Shown here: positions 24,271 to 32,695 of the stretch, one piece after another
How the letters are laid out: every line of letters begins with the position of its first letter
How positions within the stretch are numbered: the stretch's first letter is position 1
Assembly: GCA_039818945.1 (NCBI GenBank)
Contig: JBCBSZ010000005.1
Span: 62,001 to 126,000, forward strand
Length of the DNA stretch: 64,000 nt
Origin: JBCBSZ01 sp039818945
Lineage (GTDB): Bacteria; Actinomycetota; Acidimicrobiia; Acidimicrobiales; Poriferisodalaceae
Direction: 5' to 3'
Notes under the pieces: model-generated
Databases searched by the model: none
The model's input: the letters and a program-made list of their open reading frames with translations, nothing else
What the model was told of the DNA's origin: nothing
Translations under genes and position numbers: made by a program

Positions 24271-25602
24271 ATGAGCGAACAGGTCCTCGTCCGCGGCGGT
24301 CGCTTGATCGACGGCACGGGCGCCGAACCCCGTGACGGCGTCGACGTGTTGGTCGAGCTCGACCGGATCGTGGCGGTCGGCGCCGGCGCTGCCGCCGAGG
24401 CCGATGCCGACGTGCTCGTCGTCGAGGCCGCCGGCAGGACCGTCCTGCCCGGGCTGATCGACGCCCACGTGCACTGCACCTTCGACGACGTGGCCTCCAA
24501 CGACGAGCTGTTCTTCCACCGTGAGCCCACGGTCGCCGCGCTGTCGGCGGCGAAGAACCTCCAGAAGATCCTGCGGGCCGGTGTCACGTCGATCATGGAT
24601 CCCGACACCGTCTTCGGCATGGGTCCGTCGCTGCGAGACTCGATCGAGGCGGGCCTGGTCGAGGGACCCCGCCTGGCCACGGGGGTGCAGGCGCTGCTCA
24701 CCTCGGTCGGCGGGACGGCCGGTCGGCTCATCCCCGACGAGGGCACGGTGGGCTACGCGCAGATCGTCAACACGACCGACGAGATGGTCACGTGGACCCG
24801 CCGCCACATCAAGCAGGGCGCCGACTGGATCAAGGTCCACGCCACCGGCTCGATCCCCACCCAGCCCGGCGAGCTGGCCGTCTGGAGCGAGCGCGAGCTG
24901 CGGGTGGTGTGCGATACGGCCCACGAGCTCGGCGTGCCGGTCACGGCCCACTGCCGCAACGCCGAGAGCACGCTGTGGGCGGCGCGAGCCGGGGTCGACC
25001 TGATCCTCCACGCGTCGTTCATGGACGCCGAGGGCCTGGCGGCGGTGGTGGAGCACGGGGCGGCGATCTGCCCGACGTTCACGTTCCTCGCCAACCTCGC
25101 CGACTTCGGCGCGAAGGTGGGCGCGAGCCCCGGGATGGAGGACATCTTCCGCGGAGAGATCGAGGCGACCGGGAAGATGATGCGGGCCGCCTACGACGCC
25201 GGGGTCCCGATCCTGTGCGGTTCCGAGAGCGGGTTCGCGCTCACGCCGTACGGCCACTGGCACGGGCGCGAGCTGGAGGTGTTCGTCGACGCGCTCGGCC
25301 TGACGCCGCTGGAGGCGATCACGTGCGCGACCCGCAACAACGCGATCGCGATGCGGGCCGAGGGTGAGCTGGGCACGGTCGAGGTCGGTCGCCGAGCCGA
25401 CGTCATCGTCGTCGACGGCGATCCGCTCGCCGACGTCCGCGTGCTCAACGACCGCCGCCGGCTCACGTCGGTGATCAGTCGCGGTCGGCCGGTCGACCTC
25501 GACCGGCCCTGGCCGGAGTGGACGCCCGTGCGGGGCTGGAAGGTCGGGGCGTGGGCCGAGCGCACGCTGACCCACGCCGAGGCCTACGGCGACGACGGGT
25601 GA
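24271..25602 (+). CDS. Amidohydrolase family protein (imidazolonepropionase/prolidase-like)
   Basis: This 443-residue metal-dependent hydrolase has the HxH motif LPGLIDAHVHCTFDD, a carbamylated-Lys-type segment DWIKVHATGS, VTAHCRN, ILHASFMD and a late Asp region GSESGF. The C-terminal strand GTVEVGRRADVIVVDGDPL is characteristic. It would cleave C-N or C-O bonds in a cyclic or acylated substrate. It overlaps the next hydrolase by GTGA and is 14 bases from the P450 gene. Confidence 0.87.
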   Translation: MSEQVLVRGGRLIDGTGAEPRDGVDVLVELDRIVAVGAGAAAEADADVLVVEAAGRTVLPGLIDAHVHCTFDDVASNDELFFHREPTVAALSAAKNLQKILRAGVTSIMDPDTVFGMGPSLRDSIEAGLVEGPRLATGVQALLTSVGGTAGRLIPDEGTVGYAQIVNTTDEMVTWTRRHIKQGADWIKVHATGSIPTQPGELAVWSERELRVVCDTAHELGVPVTAHCRNAESTLWAARAGVDLILHASFMDAEGLAAVVEHGAAICPTFTFLANLADFGAKVGASPGMEDIFRGEIEATGKMMRAAYDAGVPILCGSESGFALTPYGHWHGRELEVFVDALGLTPLEAITCATRNNAIAMRAEGELGTVEVGRRADVIVVDGDPLADVRVLNDRRRLTSVISRGRPVDLDRPWPEWTPVRGWKVGAWAERTLTHAEAYGDDG

Positions 25603-26600
25603 TCGACGCCCACGCCCACGTCGTGCTGGCCGGCACGATGGGCGCCGCCGGACCGGTGTGTGGACCGGAGATCGGCTACGACGACGACGGCGCGCCGTGG
25701 TTCCGCGTCGGCGAGTGGCACCTCCACGGCGTGCGCTACGAGGGCTCACCGTTCATGGACGTCGAGCTGCGCCTCGCCGCGATGGACGCGGCCGGCATCC
25801 GGGCGCAGATCCTGTCGCCCAACCCGCTCACGTACCTGCACCACGTGCCGGCGCCCGAGGCGATCGGCTACTGCCGGCGGCACAACGAGGAGCTGGCCGA
25901 GATCGTGCGGGCCCATCCCGACCGGCTCGCCGGCTTCGCCTCGCTGCCGATGCAGGACCCGGCCGCGAGCGTGGAGGTGCTGCGCGAGGCCGTGGACGAG
26001 CTCGGTCTCCTCGGCGGCTACGTGGGCAGCGACCCCCCGATGCCGCTCGACGATCCGTCCCTCGACCAGCTCTACGCCGCCTGCGTCGACCTCGACGCGC
26101 CGCTGTGCGTCCATCCCGCCCCGAGTGGCCTCGACGGCCCCCTCCGCGACCCGCGGATGCGGCGCTTCGACCTCGACCTCGTCGTCGAGTTCTCCTACGA
26201 GGAGATGATCTCCGTGGCCACGATCGTGTTCGGCGGCGTGCTGCGGCGGCACCCGGATCTCGACGTGTGCATCTCCCACGCCGGCGGGTCGACGCCGATG
26301 CACCTCGCCAAGCTGGAGAAGCTGGCCGAGCGGCGCCCCGGGAGCCCGGCGTGGCTCAAGGAGCCGGGCACGTTCCGGTCCCAGGTGGCCCGGCTCTGGT
26401 TCGATCTGCACGTGACCGGCGAGGCCGAGCGCGCCTTCGCCGTCTCGCAGCTCGGCACCGAGCGGCTCGTGTTCGGGACCAACTTCGCCGGGTGGGACGG
26501 CGGCTCGGCCGACGTCCCCGCCGAGCTGGCCGCCACGCTCGACGCCAACGCCGTGCGGCTCTTCCGCCTCGACCGGCGGGCGCCGGGGCTGGTGCCGTGA
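25599..26600 (+). CDS. ACMSD-like amidohydrolase/decarboxylase
   Basis: This 333-residue amidohydrolase_2 protein starts at the metal motif VIDAHAHV and continues with CVHPAP, CISHAGGSTPMHLAKL and LVFGTNFAGWDGG, the pattern of aminocarboxymuconate-semialdehyde decarboxylase relatives. These do non-oxidative decarboxylation or hydrolysis of ring-derived acids. The GTG start is inside the upstream stop; the stop overlaps the P450 B start. Placement between two P450s suggests a ring-cleavage or side-chain degradation route. Confidence 0.85.
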   Translation: MIDAHAHVVLAGTMGAAGPVCGPEIGYDDDGAPWFRVGEWHLHGVRYEGSPFMDVELRLAAMDAAGIRAQILSPNPLTYLHHVPAPEAIGYCRRHNEELAEIVRAHPDRLAGFASLPMQDPAASVEVLREAVDELGLLGGYVGSDPPMPLDDPSLDQLYAACVDLDAPLCVHPAPSGLDGPLRDPRMRRFDLDLVVEFSYEEMISVATIVFGGVLRRHPDLDVCISHAGGSTPMHLAKLEKLAERRPGSPAWLKEPGTFRSQVARLWFDLHVTGEAERAFAVSQLGTERLVFGTNFAGWDGGSADVPAELAATLDANAVRLFRLDRRAPGLVP

Positions 26601-27790
26601 TCCGCGTGAGCTCCTACGCGGAGGCCAGGGAGGCGCTGCGCTCTCGTGACCTCCGCCAGGCGCTCTACGACGAGGGCGCGGCCCTGATGTCGGACGTGAT
26701 CGTGAACCTCCACGGCGAGGAGCACGTCGCCCGCCGCCGGTTGGAGAACCGGCTGTTCCGGCGGGACACCTTCGCCTGGTACGAGTCCGAGCGGATCCCG
26801 GCGATCATCGCCGAGGTGCTCGCACCGGCGGTCGAGGCCGGCTCGGGCGAGCTCGGTCGTCTGGCCCGGCGCACGATGATGGTGCTGTCGGTCGACGTGG
26901 CGGGTGTCGACCGTCCGGCCGGCGACGCCGCCGAGATCGAGCGGCTGTACGACCTGATGGACACGATGGCGCGGGCGGCCACGGTCGCCCACGCCACCGG
27001 CGACAAAGGGGCGATCATCGAGGCGGGCAACCGGGCGCTGGCCGACTTCGCCGTCGAGTTCTTCGAGCCGTCCCGCGCCCGTCGCGCGGCGCTCGTGGAT
27101 GCGGTCGAGCGGGGCGACGTCGCAGAGTCCGACCTGCCTCGCGACGTCCTGACCACGCTGCTGCGCAACCTCGACCGGCTCGACCTCGGTGCCGACACGA
27201 TCCTCCGGGAGACCGCGTACTACCCGTGGGTCGGGTCGCACTCGACCGCCAACCAGTTCCTCCACGCCATGCACCACCTCTTCGAGGCGATCGAGGACGA
27301 CCCGTCCCTGCGGGAGCGGCTGCTCGACGATCCCGATCTCCTCCAGGCCCACGTGCACGAGTCGATCCGCCTGCATCCGGCGAGTCCCGTGGCGCGCCGC
27401 ATCGCCGTGCGCGGCGTGACGCTGTCGACCGGCCGGTCGATCGCCGAGGGTGAGGAGGTGCTCATCGAGGTCGAGGCCGCCAACCGGGACCCGGCCGCCG
27501 TCGGCGCCGAGCCGGACCACTTCCGTCCCGGGCGAGAGCGGGCCGACCGGGTGGCGCCCTGGGGGCTGAGCTTCGGCCACGGCACGCATGCCTGCCTCGG
27601 CCAGGAGCTGGCGGGCGGCGTCGACGTCAGCGCCGCCGAGCCGGGCACGACCCTGCTGCGGGGGGCGATCGCCACGATGGCCTGCGAGGTGCTCGCCGCG
27701 GGTGCCGAACCCGACCCGTCCGACCCGGCGGCCGCGGATGCGACGACCACCCGGCAGATGTGGGGCCGTTACCCCGTCAGGTTCGGGTGA
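26597..27790 (+). CDS. Cytochrome P450 (copy B)
   Basis: This 397-residue P450 paralogue has LSFGHGTHACLGQELAGG as haem loop and HESIRLHP as ExxR. The I-helix is more divergent than copy A: YPWVGSHSTANQF has His for the acid and Ser for the usual Thr. Coupled by GTGA to the ACMSD-like gene. It ends the operon that begins at 22231. It may hydroxylate an intermediate later in the same route, act as a peroxygenase, or form a complex with copy A. Confidence 0.9.
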   Translation: MIRVSSYAEAREALRSRDLRQALYDEGAALMSDVIVNLHGEEHVARRRLENRLFRRDTFAWYESERIPAIIAEVLAPAVEAGSGELGRLARRTMMVLSVDVAGVDRPAGDAAEIERLYDLMDTMARAATVAHATGDKGAIIEAGNRALADFAVEFFEPSRARRAALVDAVERGDVAESDLPRDVLTTLLRNLDRLDLGADTILRETAYYPWVGSHSTANQFLHAMHHLFEAIEDDPSLRERLLDDPDLLQAHVHESIRLHPASPVARRIAVRGVTLSTGRSIAEGEEVLIEVEAANRDPAAVGAEPDHFRPGRERADRVAPWGLSFGHGTHACLGQELAGGVDVSAAEPGTTLLRGAIATMACEVLAAGAEPDPSDPAAADATTTRQMWGRYPVRFG

Positions 27791-27835
27791 CGACCGGCCG
27801 GGAACCAGCTGGGGGCACTCGTCGTCGGACGGGTC

Positions 27836-28660
27836 ATGCGCCGCCACCTGATCCTCGCCACCCTCGTCATCTCGCTCGCCCTCGCCGCCTGCAGCTCGGA
27901 CGGCGGTGGCGCAGACGAACCGACCGACGTCCGGCCCCCCGACGATCCGGATGCGATCGTCCTGCAGCTCGACGGCGCCGTGAACCAGCCCGACCCGCTG
28001 GCCATCGCCGAGGGTCGGCCGCTCTTCACGCTCTACGGCGACGGTCGCGTGATCGCCGTCGACGAGTCGGTGGAGCGCGAGGACCGCGGCGCGCTGCTCC
28101 CCATGGCGCAGGGACGTCTGTCCGCCGAGGGGGTCCAGCTGCTCCTCGACGAGGCGGTGGCCCGCGGCGTGCTCGATCCGCTCGACGAGTACGGCTCGAC
28201 GGACGTCGCCGACGCCGACTCGGTCCGGTTCGTGGCGGCGACCGACCGCCGCTTCGTGGAGTTCGGCGTCTCCGGCCTCGGCACCGAGGACGGGCTCGAT
28301 GCCGAGCAGGTCGAGGCCCGGCGCCAGCTCCTCGAGCTCGGTGAGCTGCTGCTCGACTGGCAGCGGGTCGCCGCCGCCCACATCGTCGACGAGCCCGTGG
28401 CCTACACCGGCGACAGCGTCCTGGTCATCGCCGACGAACGCCGGCTCGCGCCGGAGGCCGACGAGCTCTTCGGCATCCGCACGGCGGGGGAGCAGGTCCG
28501 GACCCGCGCCGGTGCGGTGTGGTGCCGCGAGCTCACCGGTGCCGACCTCGACGCGCTCCTGCCCACCATCGTCGACCCGGCCGCCGACCTGCCGCACGTT
28601 CTCGTCGTCCGGCAGGTGTTCCCGGGCGAGCCGGGGTGCGCCGTGGTCGAGCAGCTCTGA
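27836..28660 (+). CDS. Putative lipoprotein, unknown function
   Basis: This 274-residue protein begins with a lipoprotein signal: basic MRRHL, a hydrophobic core and LAACSS lipobox, with Cys19 the likely lipidated residue. The mature part is acidic with no recognised domain. FTLYGDGRVIAV and a C-terminal region with two Cys (VWCRELTG, EPGCAVVEQL) recur in other actinobacterial secreted proteins. It would be anchored on the outer face of the membrane. It is tail-to-tail with the next gene. Confidence 0.75.
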   Translation: MRRHLILATLVISLALAACSSDGGGADEPTDVRPPDDPDAIVLQLDGAVNQPDPLAIAEGRPLFTLYGDGRVIAVDESVEREDRGALLPMAQGRLSAEGVQLLLDEAVARGVLDPLDEYGSTDVADADSVRFVAATDRRFVEFGVSGLGTEDGLDAEQVEARRQLLELGELLLDWQRVAAAHIVDEPVAYTGDSVLVIADERRLAPEADELFGIRTAGEQVRTRAGAVWCRELTGADLDALLPTIVDPAADLPHVLVVRQVFPGEPGCAVVEQL

Positions 28661-28664
28661 GCGC

Positions 28665-29912
28665 TCACCCCTCGGCGCCGGGCGGCTCCCAGCCGTCGGG
28701 GGCGACGATGATCCGCCGCACGATGTCGTTGACCTCCACCCGCCACCGTTGCCCGGTGTCGAGTGAGGTGACGGTCACGCCGGCCCGGGGCTCGAAGGCG
28801 TAGCGGAGCTCGTCGTCGACGACGATCGGGACCTCGGTGTCGGTCGGCAGCGCACCGAGCGTCGTCACGGAGAGCCGGTCGGCGTCGAGGAGCAGCGTCG
28901 GTCCGCCCGGTTCGTCCACGAGCACGACCCGCCGCCCGTCCTCGCTGCGGCCGAGCGTGGAGACGTCGCCGATCGGCACCTCTCTCGTGGAGCCCGATCG
29001 GAGGTCGACCAGCTGCCGGGCGCAGCGCAGCTCCCCGTCGCAGTCGAAGGTGAGCAGCCAGTCCTGTCCTCCACCGAAGGCCACGGCGTCGGCGACCACC
29101 GTGGTGGAGCCGTCGAGCGCGACGCGGTGGACGATGCCGCTCTCGCTCGACGACACCAGCGCATCGGCGTCGAGCGCTCCGGTCAGCTCGACCGCGCCGG
29201 TGAAGGTTCGGACCGCTCGGGGGAACCCCTCCGGCGTGATGCGGAACAGCTCGTTGATCGGCGCGGGCCGGAGCGCCCACAGGCCGTCGGCAGCGGGTTC
29301 GGCCGCCGACACGAACGGGAGCTCGCTCAGCTCATCGAACGACCAGTCGAGGAACCGGGCCCGCCGGGTCTCGGGCGACGACACCAGGATCCCGGCGGTG
29401 GACTCGATCAGGAGGTCGCCGGCGCGGATCGAGCGGCCGGGGATGCTGAACGGCGTGACGACACCGTCGCCGAGGTCGAGGGCCAGCGCCGACCGGCCGG
29501 CGGTCAAGAGGATCAGCGTCGTGTCGGCGAGCTCGGACGGCAGCTCGGCGACGTCGGCGCTCCTGGGAGCGGTGCCGGCGGTGGTCGAGGGCGGCGCTGT
29601 GTCGGGTTCGACGGGCGCCGTCGTGACCGGTGGCGCTGTGGTGGTCGGCGGGGTGGTCTCGGCCCCGCTGGTCGACTCACCGCTGCGGCTGGTGGCGAGC
29701 GCCGCGGCGAAGACGGCGACGGCGACGACGCCGGCGATCAGCGGCCAGCGCGACCGGTCGCGGACCACGGCCGTACCGGGCGAGGAGGCGTGGTCGTCGA
29801 TCGAGCTGACCGGCAGCGGCGCAGCGTGGACGGGTGCGCCGCAGCCCGCGCAGAAGCGCGCGACGCCGCTCAGCTCCTCCCCACAGACCTGGCAACGTTC
29901 CCCGCGCGCCAC
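28665..29912 (-). CDS. Zinc-ribbon, single-TM, beta-propeller-like membrane protein (copy 2)
   Basis: This 415-residue protein has an N-terminal zinc ribbon (CQVCGEEL, FCAGCGAP: four Cys), a TM around residues 58-78, a Thr/Pro-rich linker and an extracytoplasmic region of repeated beta-strand motifs. The C-terminus IIVAPDGWEPPG matches its upstream neighbour (VLVAPPGWEPPA). The ribbon would sit in the cytoplasm and the sensor-like part outside. Function unknown. GTG start. Confidence 0.75.
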   Translation of the reverse strand: MARGERCQVCGEELSGVARFCAGCGAPVHAAPLPVSSIDDHASSPGTAVVRDRSRWPLIAGVVAVAVFAAALATSRSGESTSGAETTPPTTTAPPVTTAPVEPDTAPPSTTAGTAPRSADVAELPSELADTTLILLTAGRSALALDLGDGVVTPFSIPGRSIRAGDLLIESTAGILVSSPETRRARFLDWSFDELSELPFVSAAEPAADGLWALRPAPINELFRITPEGFPRAVRTFTGAVELTGALDADALVSSSESGIVHRVALDGSTTVVADAVAFGGGQDWLLTFDCDGELRCARQLVDLRSGSTREVPIGDVSTLGRSEDGRRVVLVDEPGGPTLLLDADRLSVTTLGALPTDTEVPIVVDDELRYAFEPRAGVTVTSLDTGQRWRVEVNDIVRRIIVAPDGWEPPGAEG

Positions 29913-29944
29913 GGACGAACCCTACGGCCGCCTCGCCGATGCGC

Positions 29945-31240
29945 TCAGTCGGCCGAGGCCGGAGGTTCCCAACCCGGCGGGGCGACGAGCACGTTGCGGA
30001 CGTTCTCCTCGGTCTCGATCGTCACCTCGTCACCGGTCGCGAGATCGATGATGGTGATGTCGCCGGCCGGTCGGAAGTAGTGGCGCAGCTCGCGATCGTG
30101 GTCCCCGCCCCCCGGCCCGGCGAACCGCGAGATGCCGTCGGCAGCCGGCTCCATGGTCATCTGGTCGGCGTCGACCACGACGAACTCGTCGGGTCCGTCG
30201 GTTCCCCAGAAGGTCACGAGGGCGCGTCGACCGTCCCAGCTGAGGTCGGAGGGCTGGAGCGAGAAGTTGGTGCCGCCCAGATCCATCTCACCGACGCGGC
30301 CGGAGCGGAAGTCCCAGATGTTGCTCGTGCAGACGAGCGCTTGATCGCACTCGACGGCGATCATCCAGTCGCGTCCGCCGGCGATGGCCAGACCGGAGCC
30401 GACCTCGATGGTCGTGCCGTCCGTGGCGATGCGGTGGGTGGCGCCGGACCAGGCGTTGGCGATGAGCGCATCGCCGTCGATCGTGCCGACCAGGTTCGCC
30501 CAGCCGTCGAACGAGCGGGCCTCGATCGGTGGCCCCGACTCGCCGAGCCAGCGCAGCTGGATCGTCCCGTCCCAGTCGAGCGCCCACATCCCGTCGTCGA
30601 CCGTCTGGAAGGCGCTGGCCTCCGAGAGCGTGGCCAGCTCGCGCAGGTCCCAGTCGAGCGCCGTGGTGCTCGAGTTCGCCGTCCAGCGCTGCACGACGAT
30701 GCCGAAGGGCGAGCTCGTGATCTGGTCCTCACCCCGGAAGTCGAACGGGGATTCGAACGGCGTCAGCTGGCCGGTGCCGAGATCGAGAGCTGCCACGTCG
30801 CCATTCGAGTCGAACACGATGAGCGTCGTGTCCGCGAGGTCGGCGGGGACCTCGCTGACGTCGACGAACCCGGGCGGCACGCTCGACGTCGTCGGCGGGA
30901 TCGTCGTCGGAGGCGTGGTCGTCGTCGTGGGGGACGGCGTCGTGGTCGTGGTCGGGGCGGCGGTGGTGTCGGGCGGCGGTTCCGCTGCGCTCGACGAGTC
31001 GTCCCCGATCCGGCTCAGCGCCAGCGCGGCGACCAGGCCGGCGACGACCAGGACGCCGGCCAGCATCGGCCAGCGCGACCCGTCGCGCACGAGCGGCTGG
31101 CCGCCAGCGAGCCCGACCTCGTCGGCGTTCGGGGCGACCGTGAGCGAGCCGGCTCCGACGGGTGCGCCGCAGGCCGCGCAGAAGCGGGCGGCTCCGACGA
31201 GCTCCTCGTCACAGGCCGGGCAGCGGCCACCACGCGCCAC
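29945..31240 (-). CDS. Zinc-ribbon, single-TM, beta-propeller-like membrane protein (copy 1)
   Basis: This ~431-residue paralogue of the downstream protein has the same order: zinc ribbon (CPACDEEL, FCAACGAP), TM, Thr/Pro linker and a beta-rich outer domain. GTG at 31240 gives MARGGRC, matching MARGERC in the paralogue, and is preferred to the ATG 12 bases upstream. The genes are 32 bases apart on one strand and probably co-transcribed. A tandem duplication with divergence is likely. Confidence 0.75.
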   Translation of the reverse strand: MARGGRCPACDEELVGAARFCAACGAPVGAGSLTVAPNADEVGLAGGQPLVRDGSRWPMLAGVLVVAGLVAALALSRIGDDSSSAAEPPPDTTAAPTTTTTPSPTTTTTPPTTIPPTTSSVPPGFVDVSEVPADLADTTLIVFDSNGDVAALDLGTGQLTPFESPFDFRGEDQITSSPFGIVVQRWTANSSTTALDWDLRELATLSEASAFQTVDDGMWALDWDGTIQLRWLGESGPPIEARSFDGWANLVGTIDGDALIANAWSGATHRIATDGTTIEVGSGLAIAGGRDWMIAVECDQALVCTSNIWDFRSGRVGEMDLGGTNFSLQPSDLSWDGRRALVTFWGTDGPDEFVVVDADQMTMEPAADGISRFAGPGGGDHDRELRHYFRPAGDITIIDLATGDEVTIETEENVRNVLVAPPGWEPPASAD

Positions 31241-31297
31241 ACCCCGGACCATAGGGCCCGGGGTGCTCGAGGTGGATTCGGGGCGGACGCCCCCGGC

Positions 31298-32563
31298 TCA
31301 CTCCGGGACGTCGGAGACGAGCACCTGGCCCAGGCCGACGCGGGCGTCGATGCGGACGATCGCCGGCTCCGGCCCCTCGCCGTCGCCGTCGACGTCGAAG
31401 ACGTCGTCGAGCTCGGCGCTGATGCCGTCGTTGCGTTGGACGAGATCGCGGCGGGGCAGCTCGACCGCCGTCTCGCCCATGCCGGCGTCCAGCTCGACGT
31501 CGAGCACGACGTCGTCGGGCACCACGATCTGGAGCTGGCCGATGCCGAGCTCGGCGTCGATGTCGAGCACCTCGCCCGGGGCCAGGTCGTCGACGACGTC
31601 GCGCACGTCGATCACGAGCTGGCCGATGCCGTACTCGTACTCGTCGTCGACGCCGGCGAGGGAGTTGGGGGCGACCCGCTCCTCACCGATGCCTGCGCTC
31701 AGCGGCACCTCGATGACGCTCGCGGGGACCAGCACCGCGCCCAGGAACAGGCCGACGAGCAGCAGCGGCCAACCGCGGCGGTTGAGGAACGCGCTGCCGA
31801 CGAGCCCGACCCCGGTGATCAGCAGGGCGATGGCGGTCACGGGGGCGACGTCGACCTCCCACCAGTCGAAGAGGCCGCCGAGGGCCACGACGCCGAAGTA
31901 GACCAGCAGCACGCCGAGCGTCAGGCGAACGATCGAGGGTCGCTGGGGCTCATCGGCGAACGGGGCGGGGTCGTCGTCGGCGTCCGCGGTGGTGTCGAGG
32001 TCGTCGTCGGTCGGCGCGAAGCCGGTGTAGGGCGCCAGCGCCGTGCCGACCATCGGGTCGTCCTCGGAGCCGGCATCGAGGTCGGTGTCGATGTCGGTGG
32101 CGGCCGCGCTCGACGCGGGCCTGGGCTCCTCGGACGAACCGCGGTCACCGCGCTCGCGGAGCAGGAGCCAGGCGCCGCCGCCCACCAGCGCGAGGGGCCA
32201 GAAGAGCTCAGGACCGTCGATCCCGAACCCGAACCAGGAGGAGGAGTCGAGGAGCGTGACGATGCCGACGACCACGAGGATGGCGCCGATCACCGCGGGA
32301 CCGCCCCAGTGGCGGTCGTCGTCGTCGGTGTCGACCCGGGCGGGGCGTGCGCCGCCGCTGCGCTCCGGGAGGACGAGCCAGGCGATCACGTAGGCGAGGA
32401 GGCCGACGCCCCCGAAGACCGTGCCGAGGACGAAGGCGAGTCGGAACAGGACGGGGTCGACGCCGAAGTAGTCGCCGAGGCCGCCGCTGACGCCGGCGAC
32501 CTTGCGGTCATCGGTCGAGCGGTAGAGGCGGCGGGGGGAGCGGGAGGTGGTCGTGTCGTTCAT
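31298..32563 (-). CDS. PspC-domain membrane protein with LiaF-like C-terminus
   Basis: This 421-residue protein begins with a PspC domain (RLYRSTDDRKVAGVSGGLGD, then LLAYVIAWLVLPE), followed by about four more TMs. The C-terminus is a right-handed beta-helix-like run of repeats (GIGQLVIDV, GIGQLQIVV, GMGETAVEL, GLGQVLVSD), as in LiaF/DUF2154 proteins that control LiaRS envelope-stress systems. The ATG at 32563 has GGAGGAGG upstream, partly in a palindrome. It is divergent from a PspC-kinase and regulator pair, the likely partners. Confidence 0.85.
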   Translation of the reverse strand: MNDTTTSRSPRRLYRSTDDRKVAGVSGGLGDYFGVDPVLFRLAFVLGTVFGGVGLLAYVIAWLVLPERSGGARPARVDTDDDDRHWGGPAVIGAILVVVGIVTLLDSSSWFGFGIDGPELFWPLALVGGGAWLLLRERGDRGSSEEPRPASSAAATDIDTDLDAGSEDDPMVGTALAPYTGFAPTDDDLDTTADADDDPAPFADEPQRPSIVRLTLGVLLVYFGVVALGGLFDWWEVDVAPVTAIALLITGVGLVGSAFLNRRGWPLLLVGLFLGAVLVPASVIEVPLSAGIGEERVAPNSLAGVDDEYEYGIGQLVIDVRDVVDDLAPGEVLDIDAELGIGQLQIVVPDDVVLDVELDAGMGETAVELPRRDLVQRNDGISAELDDVFDVDGDGEGPEPAIVRIDARVGLGQVLVSDVPE

Positions 32564-32576
32564 GAGGATCATCCTC
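32564..32576. promoter_or_regulatory. Perfect palindrome over the PspC gene ribosome-binding site
   Basis: GAGGAT-C-ATCCTC overlaps the region directly before the ATG at 32563. It could be an operator, or in mRNA a small hairpin that modulates initiation. Confidence 0.3.
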
Positions 32577-32622
32577 CTCCCGAGCGGCGGATCGGACATC
32601 CGGAGGCGCCCCGGATCGACCC

Positions 32623-32634
32623 CGGAGGCCTCCG
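32623..32634. promoter_or_regulatory. 12-bp palindrome in the divergent PspC/kinase interval
   Basis: CGGAGGCCTCCG is self-complementary and sits mid-way in the 132-base interval between the two divergent starts. It is a candidate site for the LuxR-type regulator encoded at 33913. Confidence 0.35.
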
Positions 32635-32695
32635 TGGGACGGGTCCGGGGCCGTTCCCCTCACGCGATGGTCCCACGACGGCCCAAGATGGTGGT

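Noticed and set aside
26195..28597. 800-residue minus-strand open frame across the second P450
   Set aside because: It is antisense to the ACMSD-like, P450 and lipoprotein genes, which have clear domains; the frame lacks recognisable motifs and reflects GC codon bias.
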